From positions 1-17,088 of the forward strand of contig JBELHO010000064.1 of NCBI GenBank assembly GCA_042091375.1: 17,088 nt of DNA. The letters run 5' to 3'. This DNA comes from JBELHO01 sp042091375. GTDB lineage: Bacteria > Pseudomonadota > Gammaproteobacteria > Enterobacterales > Alteromonadaceae. The position numbers and the translations under genes are program-made. The notes under the pieces were generated by a model. The model searched no databases and was not told the DNA's origin. It saw only the letters and a program-made list of their open reading frames with translations. Of this stretch, positions 8,450-14,810 are shown one piece after another. Numbering within the stretch: the first letter of the stretch is position 1; each line of letters begins with the position of its first letter.

Positions 8450-8558
8450 TTTTGTAACTATCGTAGTGAAAAAAACATATGTTAACCTATTAGTAATTTG
8501 CGTACAGTAGAAAACTACATTAGCTACACAAATTAATTAAACACTTATTTTCACCTAG

Positions 8559-8609
8559 CTTCATTTCACTTAACCTAACTCAATTGAAGTTAAGTAAGGT
8601 AAAGTGAAG
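8559..8609 (+). repeat. Imperfect 22-bp inverted repeat in the DUF1653/ZIP divergent region
   Basis: The arms are 8559-8580 and 8588-8609 around a 7-base loop. Of 22 positions, 17 are Watson-Crick pairs and 2 are G-U pairs if read as plus-strand RNA; three are mismatches. The right arm is built from AAGT-like units (AGTTAAG, AAGTGAAG). It sits 116 bases upstream of the ZIP-like gene. It could be an operator, a leader hairpin or the remains of a small mobile repeat. Confidence 0.6.
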
Positions 8610-8631
8610 TTCATCAGTATTATTTTCATTG

Positions 8632-8659
8632 TTGAGCAATTTTGTGCTGATGCTAATGT
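8632..8659 (+). promoter_or_regulatory. Weak promoter candidate for the ZIP-like gene
   Basis: TTGAGC (8632-8637) and TAATGT (8654-8659) are 16 bases apart, with TG one base before the -10 box (extended -10 form). The -10 match is poor, so the call is tentative. It lies just downstream of the inverted repeat at 8559-8609. Confidence 0.3.
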
Positions 8660-8724
8660 GTATATTAATGGTTTATTTATATTAACTGTTGGTTTTTTGC
8701 TTTATTACTGATTGAGAACAACAT

Positions 8725-9438
8725 ATGACCCCACTTTATATACTCATTATTACTACCTTATTCGCTGGTTTAACCATGGCAATAGGGGCAATACTCGCTT
8801 CTTTTCAAGGGGTTTTACCCAATTGGCATAAACAAGAACTGCAACACAGTGTTACCGCTTTTGGGGCAGGCTCATTGTTATCGGCAGTTGCTTTGGTTTT
8901 GGTACCCGAAGGCATAGGATCCTTGTCAACGTGGTGGGCTAGTATTTTTTTTACTCTAGGTGCGCTTTGCTTTATGGCCCTCGATGCTTTCCTCGATAAA
9001 ATAAATACCCCAGCAAGTCAATTAGCGGCAATGCTTGCCGATTTTGTCCCAGAATCTATCGCTTTAGGTGCTGCATTTGCGTATGAGAGCAGTACTGCTT
9101 TTCTTTTGGCTGGCTTAATTGCTTTACAAAACTTACCTGAAGGCTTTAGTGCTTACCGAGAATTAATCAGCGGCACTCCTTATAAAAGCAAAAAAATTAT
9201 TGTTATTTTTGCGCTGATGGCGCTACTTGGTCCTATCGCCGCTGTGTCTGGTTTTATTTGGTTATCCAATTCCCCAGAGATCATAGCAGCGATTATGTTA
9301 TTTGCTGCTGGTGGAATTTTATACTCAATTTTTCAAGATATTGCCCCAAAAATTCCGGTCAATAATACCAGAACCCCTCCACTAGGTGCTGTGTTGGGCT
9401 TTTTACTAGGTATGATAGGTTTAATGATAACGCATTAA
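8725..9438 (+). CDS. ZIP-like (ZupT-related) metal ion transporter
   Basis: This 237-residue, very hydrophobic inner-membrane protein has about eight predicted transmembrane segments. Two paired motifs mark it as ZIP family: DFVPESIALG (106-115) and QNLPEG (135-140), corresponding to the metal-binding helices 4 and 5. A GGILYSIFQDIAPK segment (196-209) sits near the C-terminus. ZIP proteins move divalent metals such as Zn2+, Fe2+ or Mn2+ into the cytoplasm. The histidines usual in the two central motifs are replaced by Asp and Gln, although the PE glutamates remain, so the ion it carries is uncertain. The start is ATG at 8725, with a GAGAA-type site 7-8 bases upstream. It stands alone, with a divergent DUF1653 gene upstream and a convergent operon downstream. 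Confidence 0.8.
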   Translation: MTPLYILIITTLFAGLTMAIGAILASFQGVLPNWHKQELQHSVTAFGAGSLLSAVALVLVPEGIGSLSTWWASIFFTLGALCFMALDAFLDKINTPASQLAAMLADFVPESIALGAAFAYESSTAFLLAGLIALQNLPEGFSAYRELISGTPYKSKKIIVIFALMALLGPIAAVSGFIWLSNSPEIIAAIMLFAAGGILYSIFQDIAPKIPVNNTRTPPLGAVLGFLLGMIGLMITH

Positions 9439-9468
9439 ATATGCGGTTGTTTTGGCTGATTTGAATAG

Positions 9469-9500
9469 CCAATGAACAGATAAAATTCACTGTTCATTGG
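9469..9500. terminator. Shared hairpin between two convergent genes
   Basis: A perfect 11-bp stem, CCAATGAACAG (9469-9479) with CTGTTCATTGG (9490-9500), closes a 10-base loop between the ZIP-like gene (ends 9438) and the anchored protein gene (ends 9528). No T run follows on either strand, so it is not a classic intrinsic terminator, but its place and strength suggest a 3'-end structure for both transcripts. Confidence 0.5.
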
Positions 9501-9527
9501 TCTCAGTTGCTATGGCTAGCTATATAG

Positions 9528-10580
9528 TTATTGACTATCCGCCATGTTTTTTAGTAACTGCAAACGCTGCAGTTCATTTTCAGTCGGTTGATAAGGGGTA
9601 TTTTCTAAGCTTGCAATAGAAAAATCATCGATAATGTGTTTCTTCACTAAGCTGCTGCCATATTTTTTGGCTACACCCGGTGAAGGTGACATTAATTCAA
9701 CATTAAATGTGGTTAAATAAAAGGGGGGCTCTTGGCCTTGTAATACCGATTGATGTACTTTCAATTCCATCGATTGCTGACCTTTTTTTAACCTTTGTTT
9801 TGCCACTACATGGGCTATGGGCTGATCATTATCATCAAACAGGTTGCCCATAATCCGATACATACCTTTCTCTCTCACCGATAAATTTGCAGTCACTACC
9901 ATATCTGCGCCTTTTGCTATCGCAGTATCAAAACTGTCGAGACTGGCAACCGAGTCTATGTATTTTAACGACAAGGCCAGCGACACCAGTTTATTATCAA
10001 CTTCGACAATTGCCGTCGCTTGAATTTGTGCTGGATAATCTCTTTCGCCACTAATACTGGTTTGCCATTGTCCATCAATGTATTTAAAATCCTCAGATTT
10101 AAGGGTGCTTCCCGTGTCTAACTCTACTAACTTAAGTAGGGCGTTGTTAATGTTATCGCCACTTAATTTAGCGACAATAGGCTCTGGATAGGTGTAGCGG
10201 TACTTGCTTAATGCAGCCGAAATTGACGCGCCAGAATCATTGACAGGGATAGATTGAGGATTGTAGTGATTGGGATTAAGGCGATCAAAATCAGTTACAT
10301 TTAATGGTTGTGAATATGGAGGGTAGCTAAGTTCTTCGGCATAAGCTGTTGCTACCAGAGCAGCAGGAGCACTGGCGGCTATATCAGCAATTTTAATGGC
10401 AACATCCTCTTGTTGTTTGTTGTTTTTTAATACCGGGTTTTTAACGGCGGCTTTATTAACAACAGCAACAGCTGGTAATTGATTTAACGTTTGTCTTGGA
10501 TCTGAAGGCCAAAACAACCAAAATGTTGTAGCCACAAAAGTGGCTACAACTAAACTTTTAACAAAGGGTGATTTTGCCAT
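9528..10580 (-). CDS. Membrane-anchored protein of unknown function, cotranscribed with the lipase-like gene
   Basis: I do not recognise a named family with confidence. The 350-residue protein has one N-terminal hydrophobic segment (about residues 8-24) preceded by lysines, which suggests an inner-membrane anchor with the rest in the periplasm. An Ala-rich, low-complexity linker follows (about 38-82), then a largely beta-strand region. Residues 238-300 (MYRIMGNLFDDNDQPIAH, then FYLTTFNVELMSP) resemble the beta-sandwich domains often found in extracellular proteins; this is an impression only. It has no cysteines. The gene begins 5 bases after the stop of the lipase-like gene and has no clear ribosome site, so translation is probably coupled. 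This position, length and topology recall lipase-specific foldases (Lif), but the Lif signature RxxFDY is absent. Confidence 0.75.
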   Translation of the reverse strand: MAKSPFVKSLVVATFVATTFWLFWPSDPRQTLNQLPAVAVVNKAAVKNPVLKNNKQQEDVAIKIADIAASAPAALVATAYAEELSYPPYSQPLNVTDFDRLNPNHYNPQSIPVNDSGASISAALSKYRYTYPEPIVAKLSGDNINNALLKLVELDTGSTLKSEDFKYIDGQWQTSISGERDYPAQIQATAIVEVDNKLVSLALSLKYIDSVASLDSFDTAIAKGADMVVTANLSVREKGMYRIMGNLFDDNDQPIAHVVAKQRLKKGQQSMELKVHQSVLQGQEPPFYLTTFNVELMSPSPGVAKKYGSSLVKKHIIDDFSIASLENTPYQPTENELQRLQLLKNMADSQ

Positions 10581-10585
10581 AACGT

Positions 10586-11638
10586 TTAATTTGGTATAGC
10601 AGCATATATTAATGAAGACATGCTGTTGTTATTTGAGCCAGACACGTAAAGGTAGTCAGTTTTCCAAAACCACCAGCCGGTAGTTTGTTGATAGGTATCA
10701 AAACTTATATTATCGCCCGACAAAATAGTTTTACTGTCATTAGCTGCAGTAACATAGCCTTGTTGACTAGATTCAAGTAATGAACCATGGCTGTAATCAG
10801 CACTCATCAACATTGGATAGTGATAAGGCATAAAACCATTAATGGCATCACCTTGATTAGATTTTTTACCGTTAAAATCAACTTGTCTGCTACAACTACC
10901 GTAATTACCTTGTCTGTTGCCACCACAGGCAGAATGGCTGCCAACGACACCATCGTCATTACCTTGAATAAAGGGGCTGGTAACACCTAAAAAGTCAGAA
11001 GCATCGCCGACAAAGCGAAGTCTGGGAATACGAGCATCTGGGAAGGGGGCTAATTGGCGAGCATTGTTTACTTTGAGATCATATAAAACCCCTAGTTGAT
11101 CACTAAGATCACCGCCTAACCAAGCTTCAAGGGCGGCTTCAATCAGAAATGTCCAAGTTTCAATACCTTGAAAAGTACTTACCGCTAGATCTGCTAATTC
11201 ACTACCACCACCAGCACCGGCTATATCAAAAGTAGCAACGATGTTTAACGGCGGTAATCCAGCATTTTCTAACCACACTTGTTGATTTTCTATAAGGTAA
11301 CGAGTGACAAGATCACCGGTTGAGTGAGTAACAAAAATACAACCAGGTGAACAAAAATTAGTTTCTGCATATTGCTTTAGTTTTGGCCAAATGTAATCTG
11401 TAGCGATTTTTTGTTCGATGCGCTCATATGAAGGCCAATCGATTCTGTCATCACTTAATGCATTCCAATAACCTTGCCAATAGTTTTCTCCACCTTGGGC
11501 AACGTCACCACCAGAAATGAGCTGATCTGGTTGTAAACCGTGGACTAGTACTATTTTATGTTTTTTGGCTTGAATTTCTGTAGATAACAGACAGGTAGTT
11601 ATAGCAGCTATCGCTACTATAGATTTTATAATATTCAT
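10586..11638 (-). CDS. Secreted alpha/beta hydrolase, probable triacylglycerol lipase or esterase
   Basis: This 350-residue protein has a classical Sec signal peptide (MNIIKSIVAIAAITTCLLSTEIQA, cleavage likely after Ala24). The alpha/beta-hydrolase fold is shown by KIVLVHG (28-34, oxyanion-hole region), a nucleophile elbow THSTG with Ser106, an acidic loop GNDDGVVGSHS (226-236, Asp228 or Asp229), and His284 in DYSHGS, which together give a likely Ser-Asp-His triad. The elbow is not the usual GxSxG, since its first glycine is Thr104. Four mature cysteines (C96/C100 and C238/C249) could form two disulfides, fitting export. It probably hydrolyses lipids or other esters in the periplasm or outside the cell; the substrate is unknown. 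The start is ATG at 11638, with GGGG-AAG just upstream. It is the first gene of a two-gene operon with the anchored protein downstream. Confidence 0.85.
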   Translation of the reverse strand: MNIIKSIVAIAAITTCLLSTEIQAKKHKIVLVHGLQPDQLISGGDVAQGGENYWQGYWNALSDDRIDWPSYERIEQKIATDYIWPKLKQYAETNFCSPGCIFVTHSTGDLVTRYLIENQQVWLENAGLPPLNIVATFDIAGAGGGSELADLAVSTFQGIETWTFLIEAALEAWLGGDLSDQLGVLYDLKVNNARQLAPFPDARIPRLRFVGDASDFLGVTSPFIQGNDDGVVGSHSACGGNRQGNYGSCSRQVDFNGKKSNQGDAINGFMPYHYPMLMSADYSHGSLLESSQQGYVTAANDSKTILSGDNISFDTYQQTTGWWFWKTDYLYVSGSNNNSMSSLIYAAIPN

Positions 11639-11683
11639 AACTTCCCCAATTCTTTTTTATTTTTATTGTCCTTTTTTATTATT

Positions 11684-11717
11684 GTTTTAACTGGTAGGAC
11701 TTTAGACCAGTTAAAAC
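11684..11717. promoter_or_regulatory. Perfect 12-bp inverted repeat upstream of the lipase-like gene; operator candidate
   Basis: GTTTTAACTGGT (11684-11695) and ACCAGTTAAAAC (11706-11717) are exact inverse copies around a 10-base centre. The repeat lies 46 to 79 bases upstream of the lipase start codon. No T run follows on the minus strand, so it is not a terminator. The core half-sites AACTGGT resemble FadR half-sites, but the spacing differs from known FadR operators. It would overlap the transcription start of the promoter proposed at 11719-11748. Confidence 0.6.
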
Positions 11718-11718
11718 C

Positions 11719-11748
11719 AATATATAGTTTTGTTGGAATTTTATCCAA
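11719..11748 (-). promoter_or_regulatory. Candidate promoter of the lipase operon
   Basis: On the minus strand, TTGGAT (11748-11743) and TATATT (11724-11719) are 18 bases apart. The -10 box matches the consensus at 5 of 6 positions, while the -35 box is poor. The inverted repeat at 11684-11717 would then cover the transcription start, a usual place for a repressor. Confidence 0.3.
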
Positions 11749-12076
11749 TTTAGCTTTATTTTTTTTATGAATGTTCAAAATTGACAAAATTAATAATTTA
11801 GACTTTACAACAATATAAATCATAATATTAGTGTCAAACAAATTTTTAAATACAAACGTTGTTTTATAAAATTAACAAATCAAACAATATTGCAACGTTC
11901 TGATATTGGCTTTACAGCTTGTTTTTATCAAAATTAATTTATTTATGCTCTGCAAAGCAAGAAATTCACAACTATTATTGAAATAGCTTAATTGGTTTCG
12001 CAAAGCTATTGTAATTTTTGGAAAAATAGCGTTTTATTGTAAGTGACTGTTAGTTAAACAGGGAAAAGTTAATATC

Positions 12077-14494
12077 ATGTTAAAGGCACCAGTTTTAGAA
12101 AATGAAAGTGAAAGACACCAAAAGTTAGTTGCATACGATGTTTTAGATACAGAATCTGAAGATATCTTCGACGAAGTCACTAAAACTGCTGCAGCCCTTT
12201 GTAATGCCAAAATCTCATTAGTGTCTTTAATTGACTCTCACAGACAGTGGTTTAAATCAGCTCATGGTTTAGATGCATCTGAAACACCACGAGATATTTC
12301 TTTTTGTGGACATACGATCGCCTCTGATGACGTCATGGTGATTGAAGATGCCGCTGACGACGATCGCTTTTGTGATAATCCACTTTATTTGGGTGAGCCA
12401 CACGTCAAATTTTACGCTGGCGCACCATTAATAACCCCAGATGGTTTTAGAATTGGTACCTTATGTGTTATTGATTCAGAAAAGAAAACCTTAAATGATC
12501 AACAAATAATGGCTTTGAAGTCATTATCAAAACAAGTTATCAACTACCTCGAGTTAAAACTGTCAAACCTGAAGTTGACTAAACTAAAGCACACCATTGA
12601 TACGCAAAACATCAAATTTAAAAACATCCTCACCAGTTTACTCGAGGGGTTAATCGTACAGAGCGAAAGTGGTGAAGTAATTATTCATAACCCCGCGGCA
12701 TTAAAAATCTTAGGTATTAGCGAAGGGCAATTAACAGGCAAAGAATTTTTGATCCCGCGATGGCAGTCTACTTATGAAGACGGCACACCATTTACAAGTA
12801 ATCACCACCCGGCAATGATTGCCTATAAAATGAAGCAGACCATCAAAAATGATATTGTTTGCGTTAAAGATGATACTAATGAACCTCGTTGGATAAGTAT
12901 TAACTCGACTCCGGCGGTTACTGAAGAGGGAATTAATACTATCACTACCTTTGCCGATATAACCGCAACCAGAAAACTTCAGCAAGAAACTAAATTTATT
13001 TTAAATAGTATGCAAGTAGGCACTTGGAAGTGGGATGTTAAAAACGATGTATTAGATTGGGATGACAGCAACTATAAAATATTTAAAATAAAAAAGAGCG
13101 ACTTTACTGGTGCTAAGGAAGCTTGGGTAAGTCGATTACACCCAAATTCGAAAGAAAAAGCAATGAAAGACTTTTACGATGCCCTTGAAGGAAAAAGAGA
13201 GTTTAATACCACCTTTGAGATTATTACTCCTGATGGCACGCAGTGCTTTTTAGGGGGAAAAGGAGAAGTATTTCGCGATGATGATGGTCATCCAGTGCGT
13301 ATGGTTGGTATTAATTGGGATAAAACCAAAGAGCACCTAGATTCTTTAGAACTCGAGCAACAAAAAAAGTTAGCACAACATCATACCAAATTGGCCTCTA
13401 TTGGTGAACTTGCTGCTGGGGTTGGTCATGAAATTAATAATCCACTAGCCATTGCTAAAGGTTTTTTATTTTCGTTAAGTAAAAAAATTACCAGTGATGA
13501 TCAATCGATGACCACTACTTTTGTCAAAGTCAATAATGCCCTTGATAGGATCGCGGTTATTGTTAAAGGTTTGCGAACATTTTCGCGGGTTGATGATGTT
13601 GAATTAGTTAATTTTGATGTGTTAGAAACGCTTGATGAATCTATTTCATTAATTGAAGATATGTATAAAAGTGAAGGGATCACGCTGATCAACAATATTA
13701 ACTTAGTCGATAAAAGTCTTGGAGCGCATGGCAATAAAGGCAAACTTCAACAAATATTTATGAATTTGCTTTCCAACGCTAAAGATGCGGTTAGAGTCAG
13801 CGATGAAAAAATTCTCAGTATAAGCGCCACGCTTAGCGATAATAAACTTCGCATATTATTTACCGACACTGGTTGTGGTATTCCACAAAACATTATTGAT
13901 AACATATTTGATCCGTTTTTTACCACTAAAGACGTCAATGAAGGCACAGGTATTGGACTTTCACTGGTTTACAATTTTATCAATGAATTTGGTGGTACTA
14001 TTTCTGTTTCAAGTGAAGAAAGTAAAGGCTCAGAATTCATTGTCGAATTGCCGGTAAGTGCTTTTGAAAATGAAGTTGTTACTGTAGAAGAGGGTAAAAA
14101 TATGAGTGATCCGCAAATTGCATATTCAGTGATCATTGCCGATGATGAAGAAGGAATTAGAGAAATCTTACAAATGTATTTGGAAGACATGGGCATTACT
14201 GTAACAACAGCTGAAAATGGAAAACAAGCCCTTGATTTCTATTTAGAGGATCCTGTGCAATACGATATGATTATTTCGGATATTAAAATGCCAGAAATGG
14301 ATGGGGTGACCTTATTAAAAACCATTAGGAACGACAAGAGTTTAAAGCAGCCCAAATTTATATTTATTACCGGCGGCATTAATATCGACCTCGAAGCCAG
14401 TGATAATGAGCTGATCAAATTGATAGATGCGCATTTTTACAAGCCTTTTGATCGTGAACAAATTTTTGATACCTTAAAAAGACTTGCTCAATAA
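12077..14494 (+). CDS. Hybrid sensor histidine kinase: GAF-PAS-PAS-HisKA-HATPase-receiver
   Basis: This is an 805-residue cytoplasmic protein with no transmembrane segment. Domains in order: GAF (about 15-160, with CGHTIASDD and GAPLITPDGFRIGTLCVID); PAS (about 180-298); a second PAS of the PAS_3 type (about 305-415); HisKA with phospho-acceptor His451 in GHEINNPLA; HATPase with the N box around Asn567 (MNLLSNAKDA), G1 DTGCGIP, F box FDPFFTTK and G2 GTGIGLS; and a C-terminal receiver (about 684-805) with Asp735 in SDIKMPEMDG, the Thr of FITGG and the Lys of FYKPF. All key residues are present. It should sense an internal signal and pass phosphate from His451 to Asp735 or to another protein. 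There is no output domain or Hpt domain, and no partner regulator gene nearby. The start is ATG at 12077, with AGGGAAAAG upstream, somewhat far. A strong internal start at 14102 is described separately. Confidence 0.95.
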   Translation: MLKAPVLENESERHQKLVAYDVLDTESEDIFDEVTKTAAALCNAKISLVSLIDSHRQWFKSAHGLDASETPRDISFCGHTIASDDVMVIEDAADDDRFCDNPLYLGEPHVKFYAGAPLITPDGFRIGTLCVIDSEKKTLNDQQIMALKSLSKQVINYLELKLSNLKLTKLKHTIDTQNIKFKNILTSLLEGLIVQSESGEVIIHNPAALKILGISEGQLTGKEFLIPRWQSTYEDGTPFTSNHHPAMIAYKMKQTIKNDIVCVKDDTNEPRWISINSTPAVTEEGINTITTFADITATRKLQQETKFILNSMQVGTWKWDVKNDVLDWDDSNYKIFKIKKSDFTGAKEAWVSRLHPNSKEKAMKDFYDALEGKREFNTTFEIITPDGTQCFLGGKGEVFRDDDGHPVRMVGINWDKTKEHLDSLELEQQKKLAQHHTKLASIGELAAGVGHEINNPLAIAKGFLFSLSKKITSDDQSMTTTFVKVNNALDRIAVIVKGLRTFSRVDDVELVNFDVLETLDESISLIEDMYKSEGITLINNINLVDKSLGAHGNKGKLQQIFMNLLSNAKDAVRVSDEKILSISATLSDNKLRILFTDTGCGIPQNIIDNIFDPFFTTKDVNEGTGIGLSLVYNFINEFGGTISVSSEESKGSEFIVELPVSAFENEVVTVEEGKNMSDPQIAYSVIIADDEEGIREILQMYLEDMGITVTTAENGKQALDFYLEDPVQYDMIISDIKMPEMDGVTLLKTIRNDKSLKQPKFIFITGGINIDLEASDNELIKLIDAHFYKPFDREQIFDTLKRLAQ
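14089..14104 (+). promoter_or_regulatory. Internal ribosome binding site and in-frame ATG at the kinase/receiver junction
   Basis: AGAGGG (14089-14094) is followed after 7 bases by ATG (14102-14104), in frame with the kinase gene at codon 676. Translation from here would give a 130-residue free receiver protein starting MSDPQIAYSVIIADDEEG, a natural N-terminus for a single-domain response regulator. Confidence 0.5.
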
Positions 14495-14528
14495 TATAGA
14501 TTATCCTCGTGCAGAGCATAATCTATAT
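14494..14528 (+). terminator. Hairpin directly after the hybrid kinase stop codon
   Basis: A perfect 11-bp stem, ATATAGATTAT (14494-14504) with ATAATCTATAT (14518-14528), begins at the last base of the stop codon. The loop can extend the stem with CTC/GAG (14506-14508 with 14514-14516) after a C-C mismatch. Only a scattered T tail follows, so its termination strength is uncertain. Confidence 0.55.
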
Positions 14529-14810
14529 ACATTTAAGTTGTTTTCTTATTCGTGCTACAAATAAGATTACTGTTATTTAAAGACAGCTTGTGTCATTTAT
14601 TTTACACACAACGGCTAAGCCTAATAGCTATTCATTTATTGGCAACATGTAATATAACTCGCTAATATCTATTCAATAAAACCCCTAATTAACGATTAAT
14701 GATTATAAAAAAATCGATTACCTAAAATTATAAAATAAGGGTAAAATATTCAATTCTTAATATTATGTTATACAGTCATTGCTTAACCACAGTATTCACA
14801 GGAGCACTTA
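14495..14810. other. Intergenic region, 316 bp, between the hybrid kinase and oligopeptidase B genes
   Basis: Besides the hairpin at its left end, this AT-rich stretch holds a tentative promoter, TTGGCA (14639-14644) and TAATAT (14663-14668) 18 bases apart, about 145 bases before the oligopeptidase start. No open frame, RNA gene or repeat is recognised. Confidence 0.5.
14800..14804 (+). promoter_or_regulatory. Ribosome binding site that supports a GTG start
   Basis: AGGAG ends 6 bases before GTG at 14811, fixing that codon as the start of the oligopeptidase B gene. Confidence 0.8.

Larger units (their letters stand above)
11639..12076. other. Divergent AT-rich intergenic region, 438 bp
   Basis: This region lies between the lipase-like gene (-) and the hybrid kinase gene (+) and must hold both promoters. 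It contains the inverted repeat at 11684-11717 and two minus-strand promoter candidates (11719-11748; also TTGACA at 11837-11832 with TATTGT 16 bases on). A short minus-strand frame of 68 codons overlaps the lipase start but is Lys/Asn-rich and looks spurious. No clear promoter for the kinase gene was found. No RNA gene is recognised. Confidence 0.6.

Noticed and set aside
9528..10580. Anchored protein as a true lipase-specific foldase (Lif)
   Set aside because: The conserved RxxFDY segment of Lif is absent and the protein seems beta-rich, whereas Lif is helical; only position and topology agree.
11635..11841. A 68-codon minus-strand frame whose stop overlaps the ATG of the lipase-like gene
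   Set aside because: It is rich in Lys, Asn and Ile as expected from AT-rich noncoding DNA, has no convincing ribosome site, resembles no family, and spans the perfect inverted repeat that looks regulatory.
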